A DNA stretch of 64,000 nt, from positions 38,346 through 102,345 of the forward strand of contig CAYGOT010000009.1 in assembly GCA_964351595.1 (NCBI GenBank). Reading direction: 5' to 3'. A model generated the notes under the pieces. The model was not told where the DNA came from. It ran no database searches and saw only the letters and a list, made by a program, of their open reading frames with translations. Of this stretch, positions 8,935 through 18,029 are shown one piece after another. The stretch comes from UBA6059 sp964351595 (GTDB lineage: Bacteria > Bacteroidota > Bacteroidia > Cytophagales > Cyclobacteriaceae). A program made the position numbers and the translations under genes. How positions within the stretch are numbered: position 1 is the first letter of the stretch; each line of letters opens with the position of its first letter.

Positions 8935-10110
8935 TCAGTCACATGGAGTGGGTAGTTCCAGACTACTGTCAAGAGCTTTTGCGATCTGGAAGTTTTCGCA
9001 GGCTAGCCGTGTTTTGTCTAGCGCCAATGCACTCTCGGCCATTACAAGATAGTTGAACGTACTATCCGGCCATATTTGGACTGACCATTTGGTTGCGTTG
9101 ATGGCTTTTTGGTACTCCCCTGTTTCGTAGTAGGACTTTGCCAGGCCGCAGTAGAGCTCATAATGTTTTTGAGGTATTACCCGCGCGTTGATGAGCAGCG
9201 GGTAAGCTTTACCGTATATGGCTTCATAGTCGTTGATGGCGATGCGATTGCCCCATTCGTAGTATGTGAGCGCCTTGCTGTGGTCATTTAACCTATCGGT
9301 AAAAATGTCTGCTATACGTACGAGTAGATCCACATCTCGCAGGCCGTTGTTGAGGATATCTCTAAGCTGCTGTAGCGCCTTTTCCGTCTGCCCAATGCCC
9401 AGATAGGCTTCAGCCATCATTTTTTGATGCTGAACGGTGCGGGTTTTCGAGAAGCCTTCTACAAGCGCAAAATTCACAAGTGCCTGGTCGTACTTTTTGG
9501 CTCTGAAATAGGTTAAGCCTTCACTATAGATATCATCTATCATTTTGCCTTTGTATTCATCGATATCATCTTCGCCCGCCCTAAGACTACCCAGCCCGTT
9601 GATCAACATAATGGCTTTGTCGTATTTATTTTCCTGATACGCTGCTCTGGCCAACTCATATGTCGAACGTCGCTCTGCCATCTGTTCGGCATAGGATAGC
9701 TCCTTGTACCAGTTGTTGATCTGTACGGCCACCATCACTATCGATCCCATAGCCACCGCAAAAATGAAAGCGAAGAGGGTAGCTTTCAGGTTCTCTTTTG
9801 ACAATACTTGCTTGTCATAGCCTGGTCTCTGATAATTGGGCCGGCGATAAAAACCACGGGCCGGAGGTGGTGGTCTATGTCTGGCAGGTTCGGAAAACTG
9901 CTCTTCTCCATACTTAAGTTTCAGGTCATACCGGGCACGGGCATACGGGTCAGAGAGTATTTGATAGGCGTTGTTGATTTCCTTGAAAAGCTCCTCCGTT
10001 TCGGGATTCTTATCAGGATGAAAATTAACAGCCTTTCTCTTGTATGCCTTTTTTATTTCCTCTGCATCTGCAGAAGAATGGATTCCTAGCAGTTGATAAT
10101 AGTCGATCAA
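8935..10110 (-). CDS. J-domain membrane protein with TPR repeats
   Basis: 391 residues. Residues 1-65 are a J domain with the HPD triad at 31-33, followed by a Pro/Arg-rich linker (RPPPPARGFYRRPNYQR). A single transmembrane segment spans about residues 109-130, and the rest is made of tetratricopeptide-like helices (KYDQALVNFA, QTEKALQQLRD, HSKALTYYEWG). It lacks the zinc-finger and C-terminal domains of true DnaJ, so it is a type III J protein that would recruit DnaK to the inner membrane; the client is unknown. The start is ATG at 10110, with a copy of the iterated motif at 10120-10127 ten bases upstream. Confidence 0.85.
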   Translation of the reverse strand: MIDYYQLLGIHSSADAEEIKKAYKRKAVNFHPDKNPETEELFKEINNAYQILSDPYARARYDLKLKYGEEQFSEPARHRPPPPARGFYRRPNYQRPGYDKQVLSKENLKATLFAFIFAVAMGSIVMVAVQINNWYKELSYAEQMAERRSTYELARAAYQENKYDKAIMLINGLGSLRAGEDDIDEYKGKMIDDIYSEGLTYFRAKKYDQALVNFALVEGFSKTRTVQHQKMMAEAYLGIGQTEKALQQLRDILNNGLRDVDLLVRIADIFTDRLNDHSKALTYYEWGNRIAINDYEAIYGKAYPLLINARVIPQKHYELYCGLAKSYYETGEYQKAINATKWSVQIWPDSTFNYLVMAESALALDKTRLACENFQIAKALDSSLELPTPCD

Positions 10111-10184
10111 GATGATTTACCGATAGGGGAACAATGTAGTACTAACGATAAAACTAGGAAATAGTGAGGTCAAGCCTCGATTTT

Positions 10185-10706
10185 TTACCAAAGAACAGAT
10201 AGCAATGCAGGCATATTTGGAAAACGATCATTGGTCAATGACCGCTCCTGATAGACGTGTATCTCTACCAGCCCTAGGGAGTGGATGCAAAGTTTGTCGT
10301 CGAGTCGCTCGATATCGCCGAGAAACGTACCCAATCCGGAAACCTCATATTCTGCTATGCTATTGACAGGGATGTAAATGCTCAGCTCATAAGCCTCATT
10401 AAAAAGTAGCTTTTTCCAGTTTTGAGTAGTGAAGTAGTCCTCAGCATCCAGGTGAAGCGTATTGTCTTTGATTGACAGGGACAAGTTTTCGACCACCGAC
10501 TCAGGACCCTCGATGGTGATCATAGAATCCTTGGAGTTGATGAAGTAGATGTTGCCGGGTATACTCAATACTATATCGCCAAACTCCTCCTTTGGCTGGT
10601 ACCTTGTCACGGACTGATCTGTACTTAGAAGCTCCGAGCATTCATATACAATGCAAGCGGCAATGGAGATGACTAAGAAAAGGTACACGAAGAGATTGGT
10701 CTTCAT
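10185..10706 (-). CDS. GIN-domain-like (DUF2807-type) exported protein, probably truncated
   Basis: 173 residues from the ATG at 10706, chosen because MKTNLFVYLFLVISIAACIV is a good signal or lipoprotein leader; the longer frame to 10826 would overlap the divergent gene. The body (FGDIVLSIPGNIYFINSKDS, DNTLHLDAEDYF, YIPVNSIAEYEVSG) resembles the repetitive beta-strand GIN/DUF2807 fold. Such proteins usually exceed 200 residues. This one ends in a non-beta tail (TNDRFPNMPALLSVLW), suggesting loss or frameshift of the C-terminus. Start choice and family are moderately sure; the function is unknown. Confidence 0.55.
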   Translation of the reverse strand: MKTNLFVYLFLVISIAACIVYECSELLSTDQSVTRYQPKEEFGDIVLSIPGNIYFINSKDSMITIEGPESVVENLSLSIKDNTLHLDAEDYFTTQNWKKLLFNEAYELSIYIPVNSIAEYEVSGLGTFLGDIERLDDKLCIHSLGLVEIHVYQERSLTNDRFPNMPALLSVLW

Positions 10707-10769
10707 AGGTGGATATTGACGTTGCTTATTAGATGCGATTTCCAACCTCTTCGTTGCACCTCCACCTAT
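10705..10769. repeat. Spaced 8-bp inverted repeat
   Basis: ATAGGTGG at 10705-10712 and CCACCTAT at 10762-10769 are exact reverse complements in the divergent gap between the GIN-like gene and the 216-residue gene. It may be an operator or a hairpin in the leader of the minus-strand gene. No other support. Confidence 0.3.
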
Positions 10770-10815
10770 AAAAAATGTTAATTTGTTCTGGAATACTAGA
10801 CTCAAATGATAACTA

Positions 10816-11466
10816 ATGAGTAACAAGGGAAAGAGACATAATAAATCATGGTTGATTTCGCGTCTAAAAACTTCTGGAAGTAAAAGAAGATATGTGATTG
10901 ATGGGGATTATTCGGACACTCGCAACTCAAAGAGAAATAAAGATTGGGAAAACCTTCCTAAGTCTGAGGGTATGGGGCAAAGCTTTAAATTCTTTAACGA
11001 AAAGATAAACTACGGGATGCTGGTAAGGTTTCTTAAAGGCAAAGTAGGGGGTGATTGGAATGATATTCAAGTTGAGATTGAGCAACGAATACCAACAGAC
11101 CTATTAGAATATAGGAGTTGTGTGAATTGGTTTGTGGCGGATCTAGTGGAAATTCGCTCAGACGGATTATGGGACAAACGCGAGCAGAAATATTTGAGAA
11201 TTGAGCCTGATAATGTTGTTGACTGGGATCTTTTTACTTCTAAAGAATTCTATGTTGAGCCTAAATCAAACCTTCTTAGAAGAATAGGAGACTTCCCTTC
11301 CAAACGAAAAACGAAAGGAATGGATAGTGATCAGTTAAGAGTGTTTAGGGAAAATGAAAAACGAGCTAAGATGGAAGAAAAAGGCATTAAAAAGGGAGAG
11401 CAAGAAGAGGTCAAAAAGAAGATGAAGGAACTTCTAAAGAAGAATGGCGACCAAGAATTATTGTAG
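10816..11466 (+). CDS. Hypothetical protein, 216 residues, charged
   Basis: I do not recognise a named family with certainty. The central part (MLVRFLKGKVGGDWNDIQVE, then YRSCVNWFVADLV) resembles a group of uncharacterised bacterial proteins in which a short helical region with a W-x-x-[IV] core precedes a small beta segment ending in YVEP. The last 45 residues are almost only Lys, Glu and Arg with no Cys or His, likely a helical or coiled tail. No signal peptide or membrane segment, so cytosolic. Base composition is visibly more AT-rich than its neighbours, and the gene has no copy of the iterated motif, hinting at recent acquisition (inference). It is followed by the VRR-NUC gene on the same strand after 88 bp. 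Confidence 0.6.
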   Translation: MSNKGKRHNKSWLISRLKTSGSKRRYVIDGDYSDTRNSKRNKDWENLPKSEGMGQSFKFFNEKINYGMLVRFLKGKVGGDWNDIQVEIEQRIPTDLLEYRSCVNWFVADLVEIRSDGLWDKREQKYLRIEPDNVVDWDLFTSKEFYVEPKSNLLRRIGDFPSKRKTKGMDSDQLRVFRENEKRAKMEEKGIKKGEQEEVKKKMKELLKKNGDQELL

Positions 11467-11554
11467 ATTCTCATGTAAACTGTATGGATGTCCTTTGGTC
11501 AGAACTGATATGATAAATACTTGAATTTTAAAGAATAATTAATGCCTAAAGCAG

Positions 11555-13198
11555 TTGTCAGATAAAGTAACATCTAGGATAGTACTCCCTGAAAAGTACT
11601 ATCTGGACTACTTCAGATATGTGGTCGACTTTATTCGGCAGATGTACCCCACTATGCTCGGAGAGCAGGAAGACTTCCTGAGGGCCTTTGAGGCTTTGAG
11701 CGAACCTGCGCAGTGTCTCTACCTTCGCATCAATGGCCGCAAGGGCTGGTATTTTCGACCTTCGAAGCTCTCTTACCAGGAAATAGTGGACGTGCCCGGT
11801 ACTGTAAATGAGCTCCTTGATAAGGACTTTGTGAGACTAGCGGACACGGTAGACCTACCGGAAATGATCACCCCGATCTTTACCAAGCAAGAGTTGCATG
11901 ACTGGCTTTCAGAGCGGGGAATTGACCCCCTTCCTCGAAAAAGCGCTCCAAGGTTGGAGATAGCTGAAACTGTATTAGAACATTTTGAGATTGAGCATTT
12001 TCAGGCATTTGATCAAGTGATCGTTCAGGAGCAACTGGCTCATATGGAGATGATTAAGATTATGTTTTTTGGGAATCCTTACGGAGATCTTAATCAATTC
12101 GTGGTGCGTGATGTTGGCAATGTGAAGATGCCCCATCAGAAGTTGGACAACTTCAAGCCCTTCTTCGAAAGTAGAGCGCAGATAGACCAGCAGTGGCAGT
12201 TGCTCCAGTGGTATCGTGACTTTAAGTTACTTGTCGAGGAGGAAGTGGAAATGGCCACAATTTGGAGTTGGCTTGAAGATAACACAAAGGTGTTCGACAC
12301 AATATTTGATACAAGTCGTGTGATTTCAGATAAGTTCTTGTTTCGTGCGGGTCAATACTTCGAGAAACAAGAGGCACTGGGGGAAGCAACAAGGCTCTAC
12401 AGTTGGTCGTACAGACCGGAGGCGTATGAGCGAAAACTCAGAGTCCTTATCAAGCTTAAGGATGATCAGGCTACAATGGACTATGCCGGATGGCTAGCTA
12501 CTCACGGCCCCAACGCCAAGCTTAAGCTACTGGGCAAAGACTATCTCAAAAAGAACGGCACAGGTCGTGTGCTTAGAAGCACCACCGAAAAGATCAATAC
12601 CGCACAAGTCATTGAAGTGGCTTATTCTCAGGAGAAAAGGATTGAGCAACTGGTACTGGACCACTTGGAAGGTCTGGGCTATTCAGGCTTCTTCTCAGAG
12701 AACTATATCTGGAGGAGCCTCTTTGGATTGGTGTTTTGGGATCAGCTTTATGCTGAGGATGCAGTCATTCATCAGCCACTACAGCGGCTTCCTTCTGACG
12801 TCTATGCTGGATTTTACGAGACACGCCAAGAAGAATTGACCGCTCACTTGTCCAAGTTGAGAAGCAAGGCAGCATTAAAAAACTGGGTAGCGCAGAAGTT
12901 CGATAAAGTGGAAGGAGAGGGCAATCCATTTGTCTCTTGGCACCCTGACCTCAAGTCAAATATTGATGCCTTTTTAAGTTGGATGAAGCCAGGTCAGGTC
13001 AAGGCTGTGCTGCTGGAGATGTCAAAAAATCCCAGAGAGAATTGCACAGGTTTTCCAGACCTATTCGTCTATAGCAAGAGCGAATATTACTTCTATGAAG
13101 TGAAGTCACCCAATGATCATCTATCTGCACAGCAGTTGTTTTGGATAGATTTTTTTGATGCGTATGGCATCAATGTAGATATCTTAAGAACTAAATAA
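11555..13198 (+). CDS. VRR-NUC domain nuclease, FAN1-like
   Basis: 547 residues. The C-terminal VRR-NUC fold has its active-site signature: GFPDLF at 499-504 (Asp502), EVK at 515-517 and AQQ at 525-527, the PD-(D/E)xK arrangement of FAN1-type structure-specific nucleases. The N-terminal 400 residues are helical and begin with the family-typical block LPEKYYLDYFRYVVDFI, as in bacterial FAN1 homologues that cut flap and cross-linked DNA. I use the TTG at 11555, the only plausible initiator after the in-frame TAA at 11540. An ATG at 11542 opens another frame that closes after seven codons at 11565. It is followed 5 bp later by a small membrane protein. Iterated motif at 11854. Confidence 0.82.
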   Translation: MSDKVTSRIVLPEKYYLDYFRYVVDFIRQMYPTMLGEQEDFLRAFEALSEPAQCLYLRINGRKGWYFRPSKLSYQEIVDVPGTVNELLDKDFVRLADTVDLPEMITPIFTKQELHDWLSERGIDPLPRKSAPRLEIAETVLEHFEIEHFQAFDQVIVQEQLAHMEMIKIMFFGNPYGDLNQFVVRDVGNVKMPHQKLDNFKPFFESRAQIDQQWQLLQWYRDFKLLVEEEVEMATIWSWLEDNTKVFDTIFDTSRVISDKFLFRAGQYFEKQEALGEATRLYSWSYRPEAYERKLRVLIKLKDDQATMDYAGWLATHGPNAKLKLLGKDYLKKNGTGRVLRSTTEKINTAQVIEVAYSQEKRIEQLVLDHLEGLGYSGFFSENYIWRSLFGLVFWDQLYAEDAVIHQPLQRLPSDVYAGFYETRQEELTAHLSKLRSKAALKNWVAQKFDKVEGEGNPFVSWHPDLKSNIDAFLSWMKPGQVKAVLLEMSKNPRENCTGFPDLFVYSKSEYYFYEVKSPNDHLSAQQLFWIDFFDAYGINVDILRTK

Positions 13199-13203
13199 GT
13201 GAA

Positions 13204-13419
13204 ATGAAAACGGTACTGATTATAGTGATTGTGTTCATAACTCTTGGGGTAGCAAGCCTCATAATGAGCCTAGTCCACAATGCTTCTTGGTCCATAGTAG
13301 TGTTCCAATTGGGCTACCTGATTCTGGCCTGTTCTTTTGGCTATATCGCTTGGAAAAAGCACCAAAATGCCCAGTGTTTAACTAAACCGCGACAGTCGAA
13401 CATGACGATTAATGTCTAA
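13204..13419 (+). CDS. Small membrane protein, 71 residues
   Basis: Two hydrophobic stretches (about residues 3-23 and 29-49) separated by a short loop make this a two-helix inner-membrane protein. The tail is hydrophilic and contains a KKHQNAQ stretch. It starts 5 bp after the VRR-NUC stop and is probably co-transcribed. I recognise no family. Its TAA stop overlaps the -7-like box of the next gene. Confidence 0.55.
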   Translation: MKTVLIIVIVFITLGVASLIMSLVHNASWSIVVFQLGYLILACSFGYIAWKKHQNAQCLTKPRQSNMTINV

Positions 13420-13424
13420 CTTTG
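13417..13424 (+). promoter_or_regulatory. Candidate -7 box for glycosyltransferase
   Basis: TAACTTTG matches TAnnTTTG exactly and lies 20 bp before the ATG at 13445, giving a leader of roughly 14 nt. No TTG is seen at -33. Confidence 0.4.
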
Positions 13425-13444
13425 CAATGTAAAAAAAGCTCGCT

Positions 13445-14731
13445 ATGAAAGTATTGATGTTAGGTTGGGAGTACCCTCCAAAAATCTCGGGAGGACTTGG
13501 TATAGCCAGCCAGGGACTAGCCAGGGGACTGACTCAATCGGGCGTCAATGTAGACTTTATATTACCACAGACCAAAGGACTGACCTCTACCAAGCGACTT
13601 CAACTCCTCGATGCTAATGACTACCCTACCAAGGGCACGGAGATCACCGACGTGCTTGAGGAGATTACTTCGGAAATTAGATATCTGGAGGTAGGTACCC
13701 GATTGATGCCATATCTCACACGAGTAGAGTTCGAGAAGATAGCCTATGAGACCACTACCGTAAAAAAGCAAGTGGCTGAGGAGGTAGTACTAGAGAAAAT
13801 CAATTTGAAAGGGGGGTATGGCCCTGATCTCTTGCAGGAGATCGCCAAGTATGCCCTCGCGGTGGTAAATGCGTGCAAAGATGCGCAGTATGATGTCATT
13901 CATGCACACGACTGGATGACTTATCAAGCAGGAGTGATGGCCAAAGCAGCAACCGGAGCTCCATTGGTGCTGCATGTGCACTCAACTGAGTATGATCGCA
14001 GCGCCTACCAGATTGACCCAAAAATATTCGAACTAGAGAAAAAGGGACTGGAAAGAGCTGATGCTGTAGTGACTGTTTCCGATAGGGTCAAAAAAACCCT
14101 CACCAAGAAATATGGGCTGAAGCCGGCTATGGTGCAGGTAGTCCACAATGCAATATCTGCCACAGATGTAAAAAGTAAGAGGACGCCACGGTCTATCAAG
14201 GAGGCGCCAAAGGTACTGTTCGTAGGAAGGCTGACCGAACAAAAAGGCCCATCGAGATTTCTGGATATGGCGCTGGAACTGAGCCGACAATTCCCGGATG
14301 CTACTTTTACGATAGTTGGAGATGGACATTTGAGAAACGAGCTGGAGGCCAAAGCAGAACAATTCAGAATAGCGGATAAAGTCAAATTCACTGGATTCCT
14401 TTCTCATCAGCGTACACTGAGAACGATGAGTACGCACGACTTGCTGCTATTGCCGTCGGTGGCTGAGCCTTTTAGTCTGGTCGCATTAGAAGGAGCACTG
14501 GCCGGAATGCCCGTGATCATATCCAAAGAGGCCGGAGCGGCTGAACTGGTCAAGTCACTAAAGACGATTCCCTACTGGGATACACATACCTGGATAAAGG
14601 AAGCAGCGAGTATGCTGGACAAACCATCGAAAGCGACGCAGTACATGCAGCGAATTCATACTGAAGTAAGGCGACTCAGCTGGAAGTTGGTAGGTGAGCA
14701 AATGAAGGATATTTACTCAAGTTTGAAGTAG
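13445..14731 (+). CDS. Glycosyltransferase, GT4/GT5-like (glycogen synthase-type N-terminus)
   Basis: 428 residues with the two-domain GT-B layout. The N-terminus MLGWEYPPKISGGLG is the nucleotide-sugar loop of starch/glycogen synthase-like enzymes. The C-terminal domain carries FVGRLTEQKGPSRF and the E-x7-E motif in SVAEPFSLVALEGALAG. It transfers a sugar from an activated donor; glycogen or another alpha-glucan is plausible, but the GT4 C-terminal motifs leave the acceptor open. An FAD oxidoreductase gene follows after 10 bp on the same strand. Iterated motif at 14079. Confidence 0.85.
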   Translation: MKVLMLGWEYPPKISGGLGIASQGLARGLTQSGVNVDFILPQTKGLTSTKRLQLLDANDYPTKGTEITDVLEEITSEIRYLEVGTRLMPYLTRVEFEKIAYETTTVKKQVAEEVVLEKINLKGGYGPDLLQEIAKYALAVVNACKDAQYDVIHAHDWMTYQAGVMAKAATGAPLVLHVHSTEYDRSAYQIDPKIFELEKKGLERADAVVTVSDRVKKTLTKKYGLKPAMVQVVHNAISATDVKSKRTPRSIKEAPKVLFVGRLTEQKGPSRFLDMALELSRQFPDATFTIVGDGHLRNELEAKAEQFRIADKVKFTGFLSHQRTLRTMSTHDLLLLPSVAEPFSLVALEGALAGMPVIISKEAGAAELVKSLKTIPYWDTHTWIKEAASMLDKPSKATQYMQRIHTEVRRLSWKLVGEQMKDIYSSLK

Positions 14732-14741
14732 CTAAAGCTTG

Positions 14742-15866
14742 ATGCTAAGTTTCTGGGAAAAGAAGGAATACACACACTACGATTATGCCGTAATCGGAGC
14801 TGGCATCACAGGATTGTCGACGGCTATCTCTCTTAAGGAGATGAGACCCACGGCGAGTGTCGCTGTACTGGAGCGGGGCTTTATGCCCACAGGGGCAAGT
14901 ACCAAGAATGCTGGTTTTGCCTGTTTTGGGAGCCTTACAGAGCTAATGACTGATATCGAGGCAATGGGAGAGGAGGCCATGCTGCAGCTCGTGATGGACC
15001 GCTGGCAGGGGCTACAGTTGCTCAGGTCCAGGTTGGGTGATGCCACCATTGATCTCCAACTCAAAGGTGGGTATGAACTGATCTCCAAAGATCGGAAGGA
15101 CTGTCTGGATCATCTTGGTCGAATGAACGAATTGCTGAAAGGACACTTTGGGCAGGACGTATTCCAACTCCGGGATAACCTCCTCCCGCAATTCGGATTT
15201 AGCAGAGATCAGATTTCGCATCTTATTCTGAATCCACTGGAGGGTCAGATAGACACTGGCAAGATGATGAAAGCCTTGCAGGCAAAAGCTGCGAGCTTAG
15301 GGGTGGAGCTTATTTTGAATGCACCGGTAGAGTCAATTGAGAAAGGTAGGGTCATAACAGAATTGACAGGCGGAGAAATGCATACCTTGAATGCAGGCCA
15401 GATAGCAGTCTGTACCAATGCATTTACCAAAAAGCTACTTCCTGAACTACCACTAACACCGGGTCGCGGAATAGTATTGGTCACCAAACCCCTGGATCAA
15501 CTTCCGTTTGAGGGTACATTTCACATGAACGAGGGGTACGATTACTTTAGAGATTTTTACGATAGGGTCATCTATGGAGGCTCCAGAGATGTTGATTTTG
15601 CGAGTGAGTCCACCACAGAGTTTGGTATCAACGAGATCATACTGGAGGAGCTAAAGCGGCGATTGACCACCACCATTCTTGGACATGACCAATACGAGAT
15701 CGATCATGTATGGTCGGGTATCATGGCATTTGGAGAGGACAAAAGGCCGGTGGTGAAGCGTATAGATGAGCACACCGTCGCAGGAGTGAGGCTAGGTGGC
15801 ATGGGAGTGGCACTTGGGAGCCTGGTAGGTCAGAAGCTCGCTGAGCTGCTCACTGCCGAGGCATGA
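14742..15866 (+). CDS. FAD-dependent oxidoreductase, DAO family
   Basis: 374 residues from the ATG at 14742 (a TTG lies one codon earlier). The dinucleotide-binding motif GAGITG is at 19-24, and the second conserved block is STKNAGFACFGS, typical of glycine/sarcosine/D-amino-acid oxidase-like flavoproteins. The C-terminal block WSGIMAFGEDKRP is the usual substrate-capping strand. The substrate is unknown, likely a secondary or D-amino acid. It is cytosolic, with no signal sequence, and probably co-transcribed with the glycosyltransferase gene just upstream. Confidence 0.87.
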   Translation: MLSFWEKKEYTHYDYAVIGAGITGLSTAISLKEMRPTASVAVLERGFMPTGASTKNAGFACFGSLTELMTDIEAMGEEAMLQLVMDRWQGLQLLRSRLGDATIDLQLKGGYELISKDRKDCLDHLGRMNELLKGHFGQDVFQLRDNLLPQFGFSRDQISHLILNPLEGQIDTGKMMKALQAKAASLGVELILNAPVESIEKGRVITELTGGEMHTLNAGQIAVCTNAFTKKLLPELPLTPGRGIVLVTKPLDQLPFEGTFHMNEGYDYFRDFYDRVIYGGSRDVDFASESTTEFGINEIILEELKRRLTTTILGHDQYEIDHVWSGIMAFGEDKRPVVKRIDEHTVAGVRLGGMGVALGSLVGQKLAELLTAEA

Positions 15867-15984
15867 GTACTATTTCCTTCAACATCTCGGAAACAGCCTT
15901 TGCAGGTAGCTGGAGAGGTCGCGCTTAAATTCATCAAGGTTTTATTATCTTTCGTTTTTCATCCCATACTACAAATCAATTTTA

Positions 15985-17442
15985 ATGGACAAAGAGAAAC
16001 GCCAACCTTCATTACTGGAGGCCTTCATTCCCATTATTTTCCTGATCATCCTACTCTCCTTCAACGTCAGTGTTTTTGGAGATGATGCGCTGGCAGGCAG
16101 CAATCAGATAGTGCTGATCTTGTCTACCGCCGTAGCGGCCCTTGTGGCCGCACGACTAGGCTTTGACTGGAATGAGTTGCAGGAAGGAATCGTGAAGAGT
16201 ATCAGTTCTGCAATGACCTCTCTGCTGATCCTATTGTTGATAGGATCGTTGGCAGGTACCTGGTTGATCAGTGGGATCGTACCCGCAATGATCTACTATG
16301 GACTGCAAATCCTGAGTCCCGGCATTTTTCTGTTTGCCGCATGTATCGTCTGTGCTATCGTGAGTATTGCGACGGGTAGTTCGTGGACTACTGCTGCTAC
16401 GGTTGGTATAGCATTGATAGGTATCGGCAAAGCATTGGGGATCTCAGAAGGACTGATTGCCGGAGCTATTCTAAGCGGCGCTTACTTTGGCGATAAGATG
16501 TCTCCACTATCAGATACGACCAATCTAGCCCCGGCGATGGCAGGCACTGACCTTTTTACCCACATCAGGTACATGGCTTATACCACCTTTCCATCAATCA
16601 CTATTTCCCTGATACTCTTTCTAATTATAGGCTTTAGCTCAGGAAGTGATGGAGCTATCTCCAATACGGCCGTGATGCTCAGTGCCATCGAGTCCAAATT
16701 CAATATCACTGCTCTTCTATTCATAGTGCCTATTGTCGTGGTGGTGCTGATCGTGAGAAAGACACCAGCTATTCCCGCGTTGTTGGTGGGTACGCTGTTG
16801 GGAGGGGTTTTTGCGTTGATTTTCCAGCCCAATATTGTGCGAGAGGTGGCCGGTATCACCGGCAGCACGCTTGATGTGATGTTTGTAGGCGTGATGAAGG
16901 CGCTCTACGGCTCTGTCGCTGTGTCTACCGACAATGACATGGTCAACGAACTCTTAAGTTCAGGAGGCATGTACGGCATGTTGGGTACCATCTGGCTTAT
17001 CCTATCGGCAATGGCCTTTGGTGGGGTCATGGAGAAAGCCGGACTCTTGAAACGCATCGCTTCAGCTGTGATCTCCTTAGTCAACAGTACGGGATCATTG
17101 ATTGCCTCTACTGTCGGCACCTGTGTATTTTTCAACATTACAGCATCTGACCAGTACTTAGCAATAGTCGTTCCCGGTAGGATGTACGCTGATATCTACT
17201 GCGAAAGAGGGCTGGCTGCTCAGAATCTTAGCCGAACTTTAGAAGATAGCGGAACGGTCACCTCGGTATTGATCCCATGGAATACTTGCGGCGCATATCA
17301 CTCTACAGTGCTCGGAGTAGGTACATTGGCCTATGCCCCATACTGCTTTTTCAATATCATTAGTCCATTTATGACCATACTCTTTGCTTACCTCAATATC
17401 AGAATCAAAAGATTGGTGGGTGCTGAAAAGGTAGCCGCTTAA
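15985..17442 (+). CDS. NhaC-family Na+/H+ antiporter
   Basis: 485 residues with about 11-12 hydrophobic helices. Family motifs include SGAYFGDKMSPLSDTTNLAP in the middle and SGTVTSVLIPWNTCGAY near the C-terminus, both diagnostic of NhaC. It sits in the inner membrane and exchanges sodium (or another small cation or organic substrate) for protons, fitting a saline habitat. ATG at 15985 gives a short charged N-terminus before the first helix. The stop overlaps the ATG of the next gene by one base (TAATG), so translation is coupled. Iterated-motif copies at 17001 and 17174. Confidence 0.9.
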   Translation: MDKEKRQPSLLEAFIPIIFLIILLSFNVSVFGDDALAGSNQIVLILSTAVAALVAARLGFDWNELQEGIVKSISSAMTSLLILLLIGSLAGTWLISGIVPAMIYYGLQILSPGIFLFAACIVCAIVSIATGSSWTTAATVGIALIGIGKALGISEGLIAGAILSGAYFGDKMSPLSDTTNLAPAMAGTDLFTHIRYMAYTTFPSITISLILFLIIGFSSGSDGAISNTAVMLSAIESKFNITALLFIVPIVVVVLIVRKTPAIPALLVGTLLGGVFALIFQPNIVREVAGITGSTLDVMFVGVMKALYGSVAVSTDNDMVNELLSSGGMYGMLGTIWLILSAMAFGGVMEKAGLLKRIASAVISLVNSTGSLIASTVGTCVFFNITASDQYLAIVVPGRMYADIYCERGLAAQNLSRTLEDSGTVTSVLIPWNTCGAYHSTVLGVGTLAYAPYCFFNIISPFMTILFAYLNIRIKRLVGAEKVAA

Positions 17443-18029
17443 TGTATCCTGAGAAAATCACAAAAGATGAGGTCAATGAGCTACCTCTGATCAAGTATGA
17501 AGGGCCAATTGCCTTGATTGACAAGGAAGAGGACTATAAGAAAGCACTTTCAGAATTGAGAAAAGCCACTGTTATTGGCTTTGACACAGAGACACGGCCA
17601 GCTTTCAAGAAGGGCCAGTCCTTTGATGTTGCGCTGATACAGCTGGCGATCCCGGGGATTGTTTTTCTGATAAGGCTCAACTTACTTGGACTGAGAGACG
17701 GCCTTATCGGGATATTTGAGAACCCTGATATCAGGAAAGTCGGGATCAGCATCCGAGATGACATTATTGACCTTCAAAAGATGAATTCTTTTGCGCCACA
17801 GAACGTATTTGAGATCAATGATGCAACAGCCAATATCGGGATCATAAATCAGGGCGTCAGAAATCTTTCCGGGATTATTCTGGAGTCCAGAATTTCTAAA
17901 AGCCAGCAGACATCAAATTGGGAGAACCCAACGCTTCATCCGAAGCAACAAGTTTACGCAGCTACTGACGCGTGGGTATGCCTTGAGATTTATGAGAAGC
18001 TGTTGAGACAGGGTTTTATAGAAGACTGA
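17442..18029 (+). CDS. RNase D-like 3'-5' exonuclease domain protein
   Basis: 195 residues forming a single DEDDy exonuclease domain: FDTET (Asp48, Glu50) in Exo I, a middle Asp in ISIRDDIIDLQK, and YAATD at 172-176 (Tyr172, Asp176) in Exo III. It lacks the HRDC domains of E. coli RNase D and matches the short single-domain form common in Bacteroidota. Likely acts in RNA 3'-end trimming. Coupled to the NhaC gene through TAATG. It ends in a 14-bp overlap with the convergent YigZ gene. Confidence 0.85.
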   Translation: MYPEKITKDEVNELPLIKYEGPIALIDKEEDYKKALSELRKATVIGFDTETRPAFKKGQSFDVALIQLAIPGIVFLIRLNLLGLRDGLIGIFENPDIRKVGISIRDDIIDLQKMNSFAPQNVFEINDATANIGIINQGVRNLSGIILESRISKSQQTSNWENPTLHPKQQVYAATDAWVCLEIYEKLLRQGFIED

